From Crocinitomicaceae bacterium (GTDB taxonomy: Bacteria; Bacteroidota; Bacteroidia; Flavobacteriales_D; Sanyastnellaceae): a DNA stretch of 40,344 bases. Position numbers and translations under genes: made by a program. Under the pieces are notes generated by a model. The model worked only from the letters and a program-made list of their open reading frames with translations, was not told where the DNA came from and did not search any database. This document shows, in pieces, positions 8,190-17,320 of this stretch. Positions within the stretch are counted from its first letter, which is position 1. Each line of letters opens with the position of its first letter. Where the stretch lies: contig NZGF01000083.1 in the NCBI GenBank assembly GCA_002690915.1, positions 1 through 40,344 of the forward strand. The letters run 5' to 3'.

Positions 8190-9898
8190 TGGTTCGCCTG
8201 AATTTTGGTATTCAGCTCATCGGCATCCCCTCCTGCTTCAATGGCCCTTTGCCACGAAACCACTGCGCCAGCAGCATCGTGCATGGCCAATCGAATGTCC
8301 CCATCGTGTTCCCAGAACGCGGGGCCTTGGTTCTCAGATTGAAACAAGGCTTGGGTGATAAAATCCAAGGCCTCCGGGTATTGACCATTCTTGTACAGGG
8401 CCCATGCGTGGGTGTCCATGAAATTGGGCTCCATCGGCGCCAATTCCATCAAGCGCGTGCTTAACTCTAACGCGCGCGGGAGATTTTCATTGGCTTCGGC
8501 CAAGTAGTAGGCGTAGTTGTTGATCACCGTGAGGTTTTCGGGCAGTCGCTCGAGGCTTTTTTCGTATGCTGCGAACGCTCGCATCGGCTCACCGATTTCG
8601 TGCAAGGCATCGCCAAGCAGACCGTGCATAACGCCCGCCATTTCCGGGGCGTCCAAGATGACTCCGAGCCCGTGCTCCAGCACGTTGATTGCGGCCGAGA
8701 AATCTCTCAGGTCAAGGGCTGCAATGGCGGCGTAGTAGGCGAAGTTGGCATCGAGCGGAAACAGGTCTAAGGCCCGAGACGCGTGGGACAACATGTCCGC
8801 TGTTCGGTCCATATCCGCATCTAAGGCGATTAGGTTGGTCCAGGCAAACGGATCTGCGGGGTTCGCTTCGATGGCCGCCTCCGCATGCACAATAGCCGCT
8901 TCGGTGCGGCCTTGTCCCTGTTCGAAATCCGCGGCGAGCATGTGCAGATCAGCCGATTTGGGGTGTTGGCCCAAGGCGGCCTCCAAGAGCGCTTCAACCA
9001 TGGTGTCCAACCCCGGGTCGACGGAGGCGATTTGTAGGTACTGCACAAGGATTTCTCGCTTCTCTTCGGCGAATACGTCTTGGGAGGAAAAAGCAATCAG
9101 AAGCGCTTCCTGTGCGCGGCTGATGTCATTAAGTGCGGTGTAGAGGTGGGCCAAATCCAGTTGTGCTATGCCATTGCTCGGGTCATCCTTAACGACCTCG
9201 AGCAGGGCGGCCAATGCGGCTTCTTCCTGTCCCGTGGCACGCAGCATTTGGGCCCACTGCAATTTAAACTCGGCAATGTCCGGAAACTCAGCGACGGCCT
9301 CCTCCAGTTCGTGGTAGATGGTTTCGTAGTCGCCGAGTAACTCCAAGAAGTAAAGCCGCTGCAAGCATACATCGGGATCGCCTGGGGTTTGCGCTTCGTA
9401 AGCATCACAGAGCGCTAACGCCTTAGCCGGTTCACCGGAATCCGCAAGTTTCATGCTCCACTCGTAGATCCAGTCAAGGTCTCCGGCCCGTTCCTGTACG
9501 ACCCACATCAGATCCTCCAAGGCCGATCCTGTATTCCCCAAAGCGATAAAGGCCTCGGCGCGGTATTCGTGGGCCCAGCGGTGGTTGCCGTCATCTTCCA
9601 GCACCTGGTTCAAGTGGTTGACTGCTGATTCGTGTTGTTCACGTTGCAGGTCGATTTTGGCGAGATCGAAGTACAAGGCGCGTTCTTCGGGCTGCATGTC
9701 TAAGCATGCCAAGAAAGACGTGTAGGCCAAGTCCAGATCTCCTTTCGCAAGGTGGTTTTGGGCATCGAAATACGCACGTTGGAAACCTTCATTGTACACC
9801 GGGAGGCTTGCGAGGTCCTTGGGGCCTGTACAGCCGCCAAGGGCGGCGGAAATGGCGAGAACCACGAGCGTATATCCGATTAACATTGAGGTCCGCAT
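8186..9898 (-). CDS. TPR-repeat lipoprotein
   Basis: The 570-aa product begins with a lipoprotein signal (ALGGC, Cys23) and consists of about a dozen tetratricopeptide-like helix pairs. Examples are KGDLDLAYTSFLACLDMQPE near residue 55 and GQYPEALDFITQALFQS near 525. Such proteins are peripheral scaffolds on the periplasmic face of the outer membrane; no partner can be named from sequence. It sits 2 bp after the nucleotidyltransferase and overlaps the DUF4292 gene by 4 bp. This order is recurrent in Bacteroidota, so a shared envelope role is a fair inference. Confidence 0.88.
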   Translation of the reverse strand: MRTSMLIGYTLVVLAISAALGGCTGPKDLASLPVYNEGFQRAYFDAQNHLAKGDLDLAYTSFLACLDMQPEERALYFDLAKIDLQREQHESAVNHLNQVLEDDGNHRWAHEYRAEAFIALGNTGSALEDLMWVVQERAGDLDWIYEWSMKLADSGEPAKALALCDAYEAQTPGDPDVCLQRLYFLELLGDYETIYHELEEAVAEFPDIAEFKLQWAQMLRATGQEEAALAALLEVVKDDPSNGIAQLDLAHLYTALNDISRAQEALLIAFSSQDVFAEEKREILVQYLQIASVDPGLDTMVEALLEAALGQHPKSADLHMLAADFEQGQGRTEAAIVHAEAAIEANPADPFAWTNLIALDADMDRTADMLSHASRALDLFPLDANFAYYAAIAALDLRDFSAAINVLEHGLGVILDAPEMAGVMHGLLGDALHEIGEPMRAFAAYEKSLERLPENLTVINNYAYYLAEANENLPRALELSTRLMELAPMEPNFMDTHAWALYKNGQYPEALDFITQALFQSENQGPAFWEHDGDIRLAMHDAAGAVVSWQRAIEAGGDADELNTKIQANQ

Positions 9899-9900
9899 GA

Positions 9901-10902
9901 TCAGCTGATTTCGTTGTAATCACCGAGGCTCACATCGCTGGGAATACCAATGATCCGAGCGTGGTTTCCAATCATGGCATCGCGGACGACCTTATTCTTT
10001 AACACGGAATGGGCCTGAATGAGGGAATTGCTCACGCGGGCGTCTTCAATGGCAGTGCCTTCACCGATGCTGACATGGGGTCCGACCACTGAATTTACTA
10101 TCCGCGCGCCTGCACCAATGTGACAAGGGGGCAGGATGATGCTGTTTTCAATGGTGGCGTCAGTTGGGATGTTGTGCTCATCAGCAGTGAGTTCAAGGAT
10201 GCGCTGATTGGTATCAACGGTAGCGCTCTTGTTGCCGCAATCCATCCAATGCGTCACTGTGCCGGGTTCAAAACGCAGACCTGCTTGGGTCATATTGCGC
10301 AAGGCATCGGGCAGTTGGTATTCACCGCCTTTTACGACATTATCGTCGATGAGCCGTTGCAGTTCGTGCTTCAGGCCTTCCCCGTCGCGAAACGCGTAGA
10401 TGCCAATCATGGCGAGGTCAGACACAAATTCCGATGGCTTCTCAACATAGTCCGTGATGGCGCCTTCTTCGTTGGTTAGCACCACACCAAATGCGCTTGG
10501 GTTTTCAACTTGCTTGACAAAAAGTACGCCGTCCGCGGTCGGATCGATTGTGAAATCCGCGCGGAAGAGGGTGTCGGCAAACGCTACAACCACAGGCCCG
10601 GTCAAGCAGGCCGCCCCGCACAAAATGGCGTGTGCGGTGCCGAGTGGTTCGTCTTGGTAGCATATGTGGCCCTTCGCTCCGAGGCGTTCCGCCACGGCCA
10701 GCAGCTGTGCTTCCACTGCGGTACCGAAATCACCAATTACGAACGCAATCTCTTCTACAGGTTCGGTGCTCATGGCAACGATGTCTTCGGCCAAACGCTC
10801 TACAATGGGTTTCCCACCTACGGGTACCAAGGGCTTCGGAACGGTGAGCGTGTGGGGCCGAAGTCGGTTTCCGCGGCCGGCCATGGGGATGACAATGTTC
10901 AT
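9901..10902 (-). CDS. Sugar-phosphate nucleotidyltransferase with left-handed beta-helix tail
   Basis: This 333-aa cytoplasmic enzyme has the NTP-transferase signature GRGNRLRPHTLTVPKPLVPV near the N-terminus, an acidic FADTLF metal site, and the YVEKPSE motif. The C-terminal ~90 residues carry hexapeptide repeats (IENSIILPPCHIGAGARI...), as in RmlA/GlmU/mannose-1-phosphate guanylyltransferase relatives. It should activate a sugar-1-phosphate (glucose, mannose or glucosamine type) with an NTP, probably for polysaccharide or cell-wall precursors. Exact sugar and nucleotide cannot be read from sequence. It lies between dut and the TPR gene with gaps of 12 and 2 bp. Confidence 0.88.
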   Translation of the reverse strand: MNIVIPMAGRGNRLRPHTLTVPKPLVPVGGKPIVERLAEDIVAMSTEPVEEIAFVIGDFGTAVEAQLLAVAERLGAKGHICYQDEPLGTAHAILCGAACLTGPVVVAFADTLFRADFTIDPTADGVLFVKQVENPSAFGVVLTNEEGAITDYVEKPSEFVSDLAMIGIYAFRDGEGLKHELQRLIDDNVVKGGEYQLPDALRNMTQAGLRFEPGTVTHWMDCGNKSATVDTNQRILELTADEHNIPTDATIENSIILPPCHIGAGARIVNSVVGPHVSIGEGTAIEDARVSNSLIQAHSVLKNKVVRDAMIGNHARIIGIPSDVSLGDYNEIS

Positions 10903-10914
10903 GTGGTGTTCAGC

Positions 10915-11361
10915 TTAATGGGTTCCTGTGCTTCCAACCCCGCCGCTGCCTCGCTGACTTTCGGGTAAATTTTCGGATTCGGTCCAGGCGATGCGTTCGT
11001 ACTTCGCTAGAATGAGCTGTGCAATGCGCTCTCCGTTTTCGATGGTGAAGGGTTGCGTGCCGTGGTTGATGAGGAGCACACCGATTTCTCCGCGGTAGTC
11101 CGCGTCGATTGTTCCCGGAGCGTTCAGCACGGTGATTCCGTGCTTGAAGGCGAGGCCCGACCGAGGTCGGACTTGGAGTTCCGTGCCCGCGGGCAGTGCG
11201 GCAAAAAGTCCGGTGGGAATCAATTGATACGAGCCAGGCTGGAGAACAATCGGTGTTTCGAGCTTGGCTCGCACGTCCATTCCGGCACTCGAGGGCGTCG
11301 CATAGGCGGGCAGGGTATGGCCACTGCGGTTTCGGATGAAGACTTGCGCTTCGGTGCTCAT
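10915..11361 (-). CDS. dut: dUTP diphosphatase
   Basis: The 148-aa enzyme hydrolyses dUTP to dUMP and PPi, keeping uracil out of DNA and feeding dTMP synthesis. All five motifs of the trimeric family are visible: AGMDVRA (26-32), [11 protein letters not shown] (66-76), [12 protein letters not shown] (83-94), GERIAQLIL (110-118) and [10 protein letters not shown] (137-146). In motif 5 the usual aromatic residue that stacks on uracil is a valine (V142), an unusual but possibly tolerated change. The start overlaps the crotonase stop as ATGA, so the two are co-transcribed. Confidence 0.95.
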   Translation of the reverse strand: MSTEAQVFIRNRSGHTLPAYATPSSAGMDVRAKLETPIVLQPGSYQLIPTGLFAALPAGTELQVRPRSGLAFKHGITVLNAPGTIDADYRGEIGVLLINHGTQPFTIENGERIAQLILAKYERIAWTESENLPESQRGSGGVGSTGTH

Positions 11362-12140
11362 TTTCCCGTGAATTGAGGTTTGCGTTTTTCAATGAAGGCG
11401 CGGGTGCCTTCCTTAAAGTCCTCCGTTTCGAAGCTGGCTCCAAAACATGAGACCTCTGCATCAAAGCCGTTCATGCCTTCTTCGTAGCCGGCTAAAACTG
11501 CTTGGATGGCGGTTTGAAGAGCCCGCGGAGAGTTCTTCATCATTTTTCGTGCCATATTGTCTGCGGCCTCGGCAAGGGATTCCAAAGGCACCACCTGGTT
11601 GACCAAGCCACAAGCCAATCCGTCTGCGGCGTTTACCATGCCGGCAGTTAGTATCATTTCTAAGGCCTTGCCCTTTCCAACGACTTGCGGCAATCGTTGA
11701 GTTCCGCCGTATCCGGGGATGACGCCGAGTGATACTTCGGGCAAGCCCATCCGGGCATTTTCGGAAGCGATGCGAACGTGACAGGCCAATGCCAATTCGA
11801 GGCCGCCACCTAATGCGAAACCGTTGATTGCGGCAATGACAGGCTTGGTGCTGCGTTCGATTCGGTTGAAAAGGTGGTCTTGGCCGTACTGGGAGAGTTG
11901 CTTTCCTTGTTTGGTGTTGAAATCAGCAAACTCCTTGATATCGGCCCCTGCGACGAAGGCCTTCTCGCCGCTTCCGGTGATAATTATGACCTTGACATCG
12001 GGTTGAGTTTGCGCAATTTCGACGGTCTCGGCCAATTGGGAAATGACGTCTGCGTTGAGGGCATTCAAGGCCTTGGGGCGTGCGATCGTAAGTGTCAGAA
12101 CGCCGGCGTTTGTCGAGGAGTGAATCAAGGAATCGGTCAT
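11358..12140 (-). CDS. Enoyl-CoA hydratase / crotonase
   Basis: This 260-aa member of the crotonase family probably hydrates short-chain enoyl-CoA (crotonyl-CoA) to 3-hydroxyacyl-CoA. The oxyanion-hole segment [11 protein letters not shown] (61-71) is intact. Both catalytic glutamates are present, E115 in [11 protein letters not shown] and E135 in [22 protein letters not shown] 12140 is chosen because family members begin about eight residues before the [16 protein letters not shown] strand; an in-frame start at 12206 would add an unneeded hydrophobic leader. It lies 75 bp after the ABC gene and overlaps dut by 4 bp. Confidence 0.92.
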   Translation of the reverse strand: MTDSLIHSSTNAGVLTLTIARPKALNALNADVISQLAETVEIAQTQPDVKVIIITGSGEKAFVAGADIKEFADFNTKQGKQLSQYGQDHLFNRIERSTKPVIAAINGFALGGGLELALACHVRIASENARMGLPEVSLGVIPGYGGTQRLPQVVGKGKALEMILTAGMVNAADGLACGLVNQVVPLESLAEAADNMARKMMKNSPRALQTAIQAVLAGYEEGMNGFDAEVSCFGASFETEDFKEGTRAFIEKRKPQFTGK

Positions 12141-12215
12141 GAGAGAAATACCGGAAATGAAAGCACCAAAATACAAAAGGAGCAGGCAGGATTTCGCTTG
12201 TCGCAAGCGGGTTGT

Positions 12216-13775
12216 TCACCGCAGGTTCTTGGGACGTGAGCCCAAGAGCTCAAGGGTATATTCCGTGGACGGATGCTGCATGATCTCCTCTGTTTCTCCG
12301 GCCTCCACGACCCGACCTTTCTCAAGAATGACGAGCCTGTTACAGAATGAGGCTACAACGTCGAGATCGTGGCTTATCAGCAGGTAAGTGAGCCCCCGTT
12401 CACGGCCGATGCGGTCCAACAATCCCAGCACGTCGCGTTGGATTTGCACGTCAAGGGCCGCCACGCTTTCATCCAGGACGACGAACTCAGGTTCCATGGC
12501 CAAGGCCCGGGCAATTACGATACGTTGTCGTTGCCCGCCGCTGAATTCGCGGGGGTATTTCGCTGCATCGCTCGCTTCCAGTCCGACCTCCTCAAGTAAG
12601 CTGTGCGCTCGTTTTGTTGCTTCCTGCGCTTTCACTCCCGAATGGAGCAGGACCTCTTCAAGGGCACTTTTGACGGTAAGTTTGGGGTTCAGCGCCGCGT
12701 ACGGATCCTGAAAGACCAGCTGGGCGCGTCTGCGGATTCGGGCCATGCTCGAACGGTTGGCGGGTTCGACCACTTCTTTGCCAAAGGTTATGGTGCCGGA
12801 GCTGGCCGGCAGCATGCCGATGAGCATGCGGCCCAGCGTGGATTTACCGCTGCCGCTTTCACCAATAAGCCCGACCCGTTCGCCGTGGTCGATTGCCAAA
12901 TTGACATCGTGGACTGCGCAGAAATCTCCGTACCACTTGGATGCATTCACTGCTCGAACCAAGAGCGTCCCGGATGGGGCGTTTTGCTGAAATCGCTCCA
13001 TGTCGCGCGCAGAGAGTAATGACTGCGTGTACGGATGAGAGGGCTGTTCCAGTACGGCGTTGACCTCCCCGGACTCTACAATTCGCCCGTTTTGCATGAC
13101 CAATACCCTATTGGCAATAGCGTGCACGACGTCGAGATCGTGGGTGATGAAGATTACGCCCATTTGCCGATGCTGCTGCACCTTTTTGAGCAAGGCAAGA
13201 ATGGACTTCTGAACGGTCGTGTCCAGCGCTGTCGTTGGTTCATCCGCGATGAGCACTTCAGGGTTAGCGGCCAAAGCCAGGGCGATCATGACCCGTTGTT
13301 TCTGCCCGCCACTCATTTCGTGCGGGTATTTCTCAAAGGCCATTTCAGGCTCAGGGAGTTCAACCTCTTTCAGCAGGGCAGTAGCGTGGGTTCGCGCTTC
13401 GGATTTCGAGCACTGGCGGTGCACCAATGCTGTTTCGGCCACTTGCCAACCGACACGCATCGACGGGTTCAGGGACGACATGGGATCTTGAAACACAAGG
13501 CTCAAGCCCTTCCCTAAGGGTGCATTCGCTGGTGCTTCAGCGGTGGCCCAATATTCTCCAGAGGGGCCATGTGTGCATCGGCCCTCGGTGATGCGGCCTC
13601 CGCGCGGTAGCAGGCCTGCGATGGCTGAGCAAGTAACGCTTTTCCCTGAACCGCTCTCGCCAACGATGGCGAGGATTTCTCCCTGTTGCAAACTGAAGTT
13701 AACGCTGTGAACCACCTCGTTTTCACCAAACGATATGGTCAGCCGATCGATGTTCAGCAGCGCGGAGTCGGGCAT
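12216..13775 (-). CDS. ABC transporter, two fused ATPase domains (Dpp/Opp type)
   Basis: The 519-aa protein contains two complete nucleotide-binding domains, as in GsiA/YejF or a DppD-DppF fusion. The first has Walker A VGESGSGKS (~38-46), signature MSGGQKQR and Walker B VLIADEP. The second has GESGSGKS, FSGGQRQR and FVVLDES. The DES in place of DEP is common in the second half of this group. It should energise uptake of peptides or similar nutrients, but no permease or binding-protein gene lies beside it, so these must be encoded elsewhere. It follows hppD by 7 bp and is probably transcribed with the tyrosine-degradation genes. Confidence 0.92.
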   Translation of the reverse strand: MPDSALLNIDRLTISFGENEVVHSVNFSLQQGEILAIVGESGSGKSVTCSAIAGLLPRGGRITEGRCTHGPSGEYWATAEAPANAPLGKGLSLVFQDPMSSLNPSMRVGWQVAETALVHRQCSKSEARTHATALLKEVELPEPEMAFEKYPHEMSGGQKQRVMIALALAANPEVLIADEPTTALDTTVQKSILALLKKVQQHRQMGVIFITHDLDVVHAIANRVLVMQNGRIVESGEVNAVLEQPSHPYTQSLLSARDMERFQQNAPSGTLLVRAVNASKWYGDFCAVHDVNLAIDHGERVGLIGESGSGKSTLGRMLIGMLPASSGTITFGKEVVEPANRSSMARIRRRAQLVFQDPYAALNPKLTVKSALEEVLLHSGVKAQEATKRAHSLLEEVGLEASDAAKYPREFSGGQRQRIVIARALAMEPEFVVLDESVAALDVQIQRDVLGLLDRIGRERGLTYLLISHDLDVVASFCNRLVILEKGRVVEAGETEEIMQHPSTEYTLELLGSRPKNLR

Positions 13776-13782
13776 GGGGAGT

Positions 13783-14928
13783 TCAGAGTGTGCCGCGGGT
13801 TTCTTGCTCGCGTTCGATGGCTTCGAACAGTGCTTTAAAATTGCCTTTCCCGAAGGATTTAGCGCCCTTGCGTTGGATGATTTCGAAGAACATGGTCGGA
13901 CGGTCGACTACGGGCTTGGTGAAGATTTGCAGCAAGTACCCTTCGTCATCGCGGTCGATGAGGATGCCCAACTGGCGCAGCGGCTCGAGGTCTTCATCGA
14001 TTTCGCCGACGCGGTCCAAGACCGTTTCGTAGTAGGTGACGGGAACCCGCAGAAACTCAATTCCACGGCGTTGCAATTCGGTCACGGTTTCGATGATGTT
14101 CGACGTGGCCACGGCAATATGCTGGACGCCGGCACCTTCGTAGAAATCAATGTATTCTTCAATTTGGGATTTCTTGCGGCCCTCAGCTGGTTCGTTGATG
14201 GGGAATTTAATCCGCCCATTGCCGTTGGACATCACCTTGGACATTAAAGCGGTGTATTCGGTGCTGATGTCTTTATCATCGAACGAAATCAGCTGGGCAA
14301 ATCCCATGACCCGGGCGTAGAAGTCCACCCAGGTGTTCATCTCATTCCACCCGACGTTACCGACCATGTGGTCGACGAATTCGAGCCCCACGGATTCCAC
14401 AGGCACCGAAGGGTTCCATGCTTCATAGCCCGGAAGGAAAACGCCACCGTAGTCCTTACGCTCGACAAACACGTGGATGGTATCGCCGTAGGTCTCGATG
14501 GCACTTAGCACCACCCGGCCGTTGGAATCCTCTCGCACTTCGGGTTCAAAGACGGGCACGGCCCCGCGCCGGGAGGTTTCCGTGTAGCTTTTCACGGCAT
14601 CGTCCACCCACAGAGCAACCGCTTTGACGCCGTCGCCGTGGCGGTTGATGTGCTCATTGATGGGACCTCCAGCTTGGAGCGGCGAAGTCAGGACGAGGGT
14701 GATTTTGTCTTGCCGCAGTACGTATGATACGCTTGTCTTGTTGCCGGTTTCGAGCCCGGAAAAAGCAACGGGCTTGAACCCCCAAGCGGTCATGTAGTAA
14801 TATGCACTTTGCTTGGCGTTTCCGCAGTAGAGTTCAATGTGGTCTGTGCCGAGTAAGGGCAGGAAGTCCTCTGCCTCGGGCACTACTTTTTTGAGCGTTG
14901 GGGTGGGTTTGTGATTCATTGGATTCAT
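13783..14928 (-). CDS. hppD: 4-hydroxyphenylpyruvate dioxygenase
   Basis: This 381-aa non-haem Fe(II) enzyme converts 4-hydroxyphenylpyruvate and O2 to homogentisate and CO2, the second step of tyrosine degradation. The two-histidine/one-glutamate triad is recognisable: H187 in LEFVDHMVGNV, H270 in GVQHIAVAT and E349 in TMFFEIIQRKG. The C-terminal GKGNFKALFEAIEREQ helix that gates the active site is intact. ATG 14928 overlaps the hmgA stop as ATGA; a second Met lies three codons later. Its product is the substrate of the upstream neighbour, so the pair forms a pathway module. Confidence 0.96.
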   Translation of the reverse strand: MNPMNHKPTPTLKKVVPEAEDFLPLLGTDHIELYCGNAKQSAYYYMTAWGFKPVAFSGLETGNKTSVSYVLRQDKITLVLTSPLQAGGPINEHINRHGDGVKAVALWVDDAVKSYTETSRRGAVPVFEPEVREDSNGRVVLSAIETYGDTIHVFVERKDYGGVFLPGYEAWNPSVPVESVGLEFVDHMVGNVGWNEMNTWVDFYARVMGFAQLISFDDKDISTEYTALMSKVMSNGNGRIKFPINEPAEGRKKSQIEEYIDFYEGAGVQHIAVATSNIIETVTELQRRGIEFLRVPVTYYETVLDRVGEIDEDLEPLRQLGILIDRDDEGYLLQIFTKPVVDRPTMFFEIIQRKGAKSFGKGNFKALFEAIEREQETRGTL

Positions 14929-16097
14929 TTCATCCCAGGATCTAACCAAGATTGGTGGTAATCGTCGCGTTCAATGGCAAGGGCCGCTGCGGTCACTTGA
15001 AGCGGACGGAACGTGTCGACCATGACGGCTAACTCTTCGGTCTTTGTTTTGCCTATACTTCCCTCGTAGGTGCCTGGGTGTGGTCCGTGTGGTATACCTG
15101 CTGGATGCAAGCTGATGTCGCCGCGGTTGATTCCCGTGCGGCTCATGAAATCGCCTTCCACGTAGTACAGTACTTCATCTGAGTCGATGTTGCTGTGGTT
15201 GTAAGGCGCGGGGATGGAAAGCGGATGGTAGTCGTACAGCCGTGGCACAAAACTGCAAATCACAAAAGCATCCGTTTCAAACGTCTGGTGAACCGGCGGT
15301 GGCTGGTGTACTCGACCTGTGATGGGCTCAAAATCATGAATAGACAGCGTGTAAGGAAAGTGGTACCCGTCCCAGCCTACGACATCGAAAGGATGTGACG
15401 CATAAATGTATTCGTGGATGGCGCCCTGCTTTTTGATGTGAATTCGAAATTCTCCAATGGCATCGATGGTTTCCAATTCGAGCGGAGGGTGCATGTCACG
15501 TTCGCAGTAGGGGCTGTGTTCGAGGTGTTGCCCGAAGTGGTTGCGGTACCGCTTGGGGGTATGCACTGGATGCGCTGATTCGGTGATGAAGAGCCGGTTG
15601 TTCGAGCTTTCAAAGGCAAAGCGGTGAATGATGCCGCGTGGGATTACGATATAGTCTCCCGACTTGAATGGCAGTTTACCGAGCATGGTGTGGAGGATTC
15701 CCTTGCCCTCGTGTACGAAGACAACTTCATCGCAGTCGGCGTTCTTGAAAAACTCCGTTTCGCCCATGCTCGAGGTTGGAGCGGCGAGGTGAATGGTTAC
15801 ATCAGAATTGAAGAGAATTGCTGTTCGGCTTTCGAGATAATCCGCAACGGGTTGTACCCGGAAACCTTGGATTTTTCGGCTGAGCAAGTTGGTTTCTATT
15901 GCCGCCTTGGGCTGAACTTCCCGCGAAGTACCCACGCGCTTGACCATCGTGGGACGGTAGAGGTGGTAAAGCAATGAGCTCATTCCAACGAAGCCAATGG
16001 TTCCGAACAGTTGCTCATGATGCAGGCTTCCGTCTTCTTTTCGGAATTGCGTGTGCCGCTTTTCTGGCACCGTTCCAATTTTGTGGTAAAACGGCAT
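14925..16097 (-). CDS. hmgA: Homogentisate 1,2-dioxygenase
   Basis: The 390-aa cupin-fold enzyme opens the homogentisate ring to maleylacetoacetate using Fe(II) and O2. Likely iron ligands are H301 and E308 in NHSNIDSDEVLYYVEG and H337 in AGIPHGPHPG, by comparison with the human enzyme's H335/E341/H371. It is shorter than the ~440-aa proteobacterial and human forms, as is usual for the Bacteroidota branch. It is the first gene of the long - strand run and overlaps hppD by 4 bp. The next pathway enzymes, maleylacetoacetate isomerase and fumarylacetoacetase, are not in the window. Confidence 0.95.
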   Translation of the reverse strand: MPFYHKIGTVPEKRHTQFRKEDGSLHHEQLFGTIGFVGMSSLLYHLYRPTMVKRVGTSREVQPKAAIETNLLSRKIQGFRVQPVADYLESRTAILFNSDVTIHLAAPTSSMGETEFFKNADCDEVVFVHEGKGILHTMLGKLPFKSGDYIVIPRGIIHRFAFESSNNRLFITESAHPVHTPKRYRNHFGQHLEHSPYCERDMHPPLELETIDAIGEFRIHIKKQGAIHEYIYASHPFDVVGWDGYHFPYTLSIHDFEPITGRVHQPPPVHQTFETDAFVICSFVPRLYDYHPLSIPAPYNHSNIDSDEVLYYVEGDFMSRTGINRGDISLHPAGIPHGPHPGTYEGSIGKTKTEELAVMVDTFRPLQVTAAALAIERDDYHQSWLDPGMK

Positions 16098-16138
16098 TTT
16101 GAGGGTTTGCTGCTAAGTTAGTTCGCCCGCGACCGCTT

Positions 16139-16146
16139 CAAACCTA
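16139..16146 (-). promoter_or_regulatory. Candidate -7 element for hmgA-hppD
   Basis: The - strand reads TAGGTTTG, a full match to TAnnTTTG, 42 bp before the hmgA ATG. No TTG lies at the usual -33 distance, so this is a half-supported promoter. The site lies just upstream of the glucosaminidase stop codon, in the 59-bp intergenic gap. Confidence 0.4.
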
Positions 16147-16156
16147 ACGAGGCAAT

Positions 16157-17248
16157 TTAGCTGTTGGGGCCGCGGATCATGCGGGCCCAATTTGGCAGTT
16201 TACCGTCTTTCGTTAGACGCCACCGCAGCGACAATCTCCCGTTGGCCGGCCTCGGCAATTCCGGGGCCAAGTGATTTTTTCGGACAAGGGCTTTGACGCT
16301 GACTCCGCAGCGCTGTGATGCTTCCCAAAGGCTCTCTTCAGGGCGCATTTCCAGCCAAAGCGTTTGACCGCGGCTGCGTTTAGGCTGTAGATAGATGACT
16401 TCACCAGGGCTTGGTGTGTAGGTCCCATCCTTGCGATTAATGTCGTTGTAGCGGTAGAGTTGCCAGCCCATGAGATCCAATTCGATGGCCAGTGCATCGT
16501 AGGTGTCTCCGGATTCGGCTAGGACATATTGGATGTAATTTTCGCTGGTTTGGACGCTTCGACGCCCGATGGAGAGGGAGGTCTTGGCTGGGTTCATGCC
16601 TTTGTTCTGAACCGTTTTGAGCACTTCGTTTCGTGCTGCCTGCTGCGTCTGTTCTGCTTGGGCAAATGCCTCTCTGTCAGCCTTCAATGCTAGGCCTTGT
16701 TCATCGTATTGGGCTAGGTCGTAACGTTCGATGAGGTCGATGAGCAGGTGGGCGTATTTGGGGTTGGTGGCGTACCCGCATTTTTTCAGTCCTTTTGCCC
16801 AGCGAACATAGTCTGTTGGCTTAAGATTAAACAGTTCTTCGTAGCGGTTCCGCTGGAGAAACTCACTGTGGTCGTGAAAACTTTCCGAAGCGTGGCTGTA
16901 CGACCGGAAACATTCGTCGCGACGGTCGTCGTCGTGGTACACCCGCTCCCCATCCCAGCCTTTATGGCATTTGATGCCGAAGTGGTTGTTGGACTGGGCG
17001 GCCAACTCACTGCGGCCGCTTCCGCTTTCGAGAATGCCTTGGGCCAGTGTAATGCTTGCGGGAATCCCGTGCACAGCCATTTGGTATACGGCTTCGTCGC
17101 TCCAATCGTTGATGTACTGCTCCGGTGCACTAGGCGCTTGAGGTTGGGCGTGCGCGACGAAGCAAACGCCCAACGCCATCCAAACCAACATCCACAAGAT
17201 GATGGCAGAAAGCATCTTGGACCAAGAAAAAGGAAGCGATGTAGGCAT
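16157..17248 (-). CDS. GH73 glucosaminidase with LysM domains
   Basis: This 363-aa exported protein has a signal peptide or N-terminal anchor (hydrophobic 12-34, AHAQ). A GH73 N-acetylglucosaminidase domain (~45-180) follows, with the catalytic Glu in QGILESGSGRSEL (E74) and the family segments NNHFGIKC and CFRSYSHASESFHDHSEFL. One LysM-like repeat (~240-290, YVLAESGDTYDALA) and a second degenerate one (~297-345) should bind glycan strands. It would cut the peptidoglycan backbone during growth or division. ATG 17248 is used; the Met at residue 12 is an alternative start. It is 72 bp downstream of the MORN lipoprotein. Confidence 0.9.
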   Translation of the reverse strand: MPTSLPFSWSKMLSAIILWMLVWMALGVCFVAHAQPQAPSAPEQYINDWSDEAVYQMAVHGIPASITLAQGILESGSGRSELAAQSNNHFGIKCHKGWDGERVYHDDDRRDECFRSYSHASESFHDHSEFLQRNRYEELFNLKPTDYVRWAKGLKKCGYATNPKYAHLLIDLIERYDLAQYDEQGLALKADREAFAQAEQTQQAARNEVLKTVQNKGMNPAKTSLSIGRRSVQTSENYIQYVLAESGDTYDALAIELDLMGWQLYRYNDINRKDGTYTPSPGEVIYLQPKRSRGQTLWLEMRPEESLWEASQRCGVSVKALVRKNHLAPELPRPANGRLSLRWRLTKDGKLPNWARMIRGPNS

Positions 17249-17259
17249 GGCAACTTTCT

Positions 17260-17278
17260 CTCGCGAAAATAGCGCGAG
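17260..17278. promoter_or_regulatory. Inverted repeat upstream of the glucosaminidase gene
   Basis: The arms CTCGCG and CGCGAG (17260-17265, 17273-17278) flank AAAATAG. The - strand sequence TATTTTCG, near the -7 consensus, lies inside it, 16-23 bp ahead of the ATG. A repressor site or an mRNA leader hairpin are both possible. Confidence 0.3.
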
Positions 17279-17320
17279 GTCAAGCCCTTTTCACGCCTTG
17301 GGCTTCGCTCCTATTCACGT

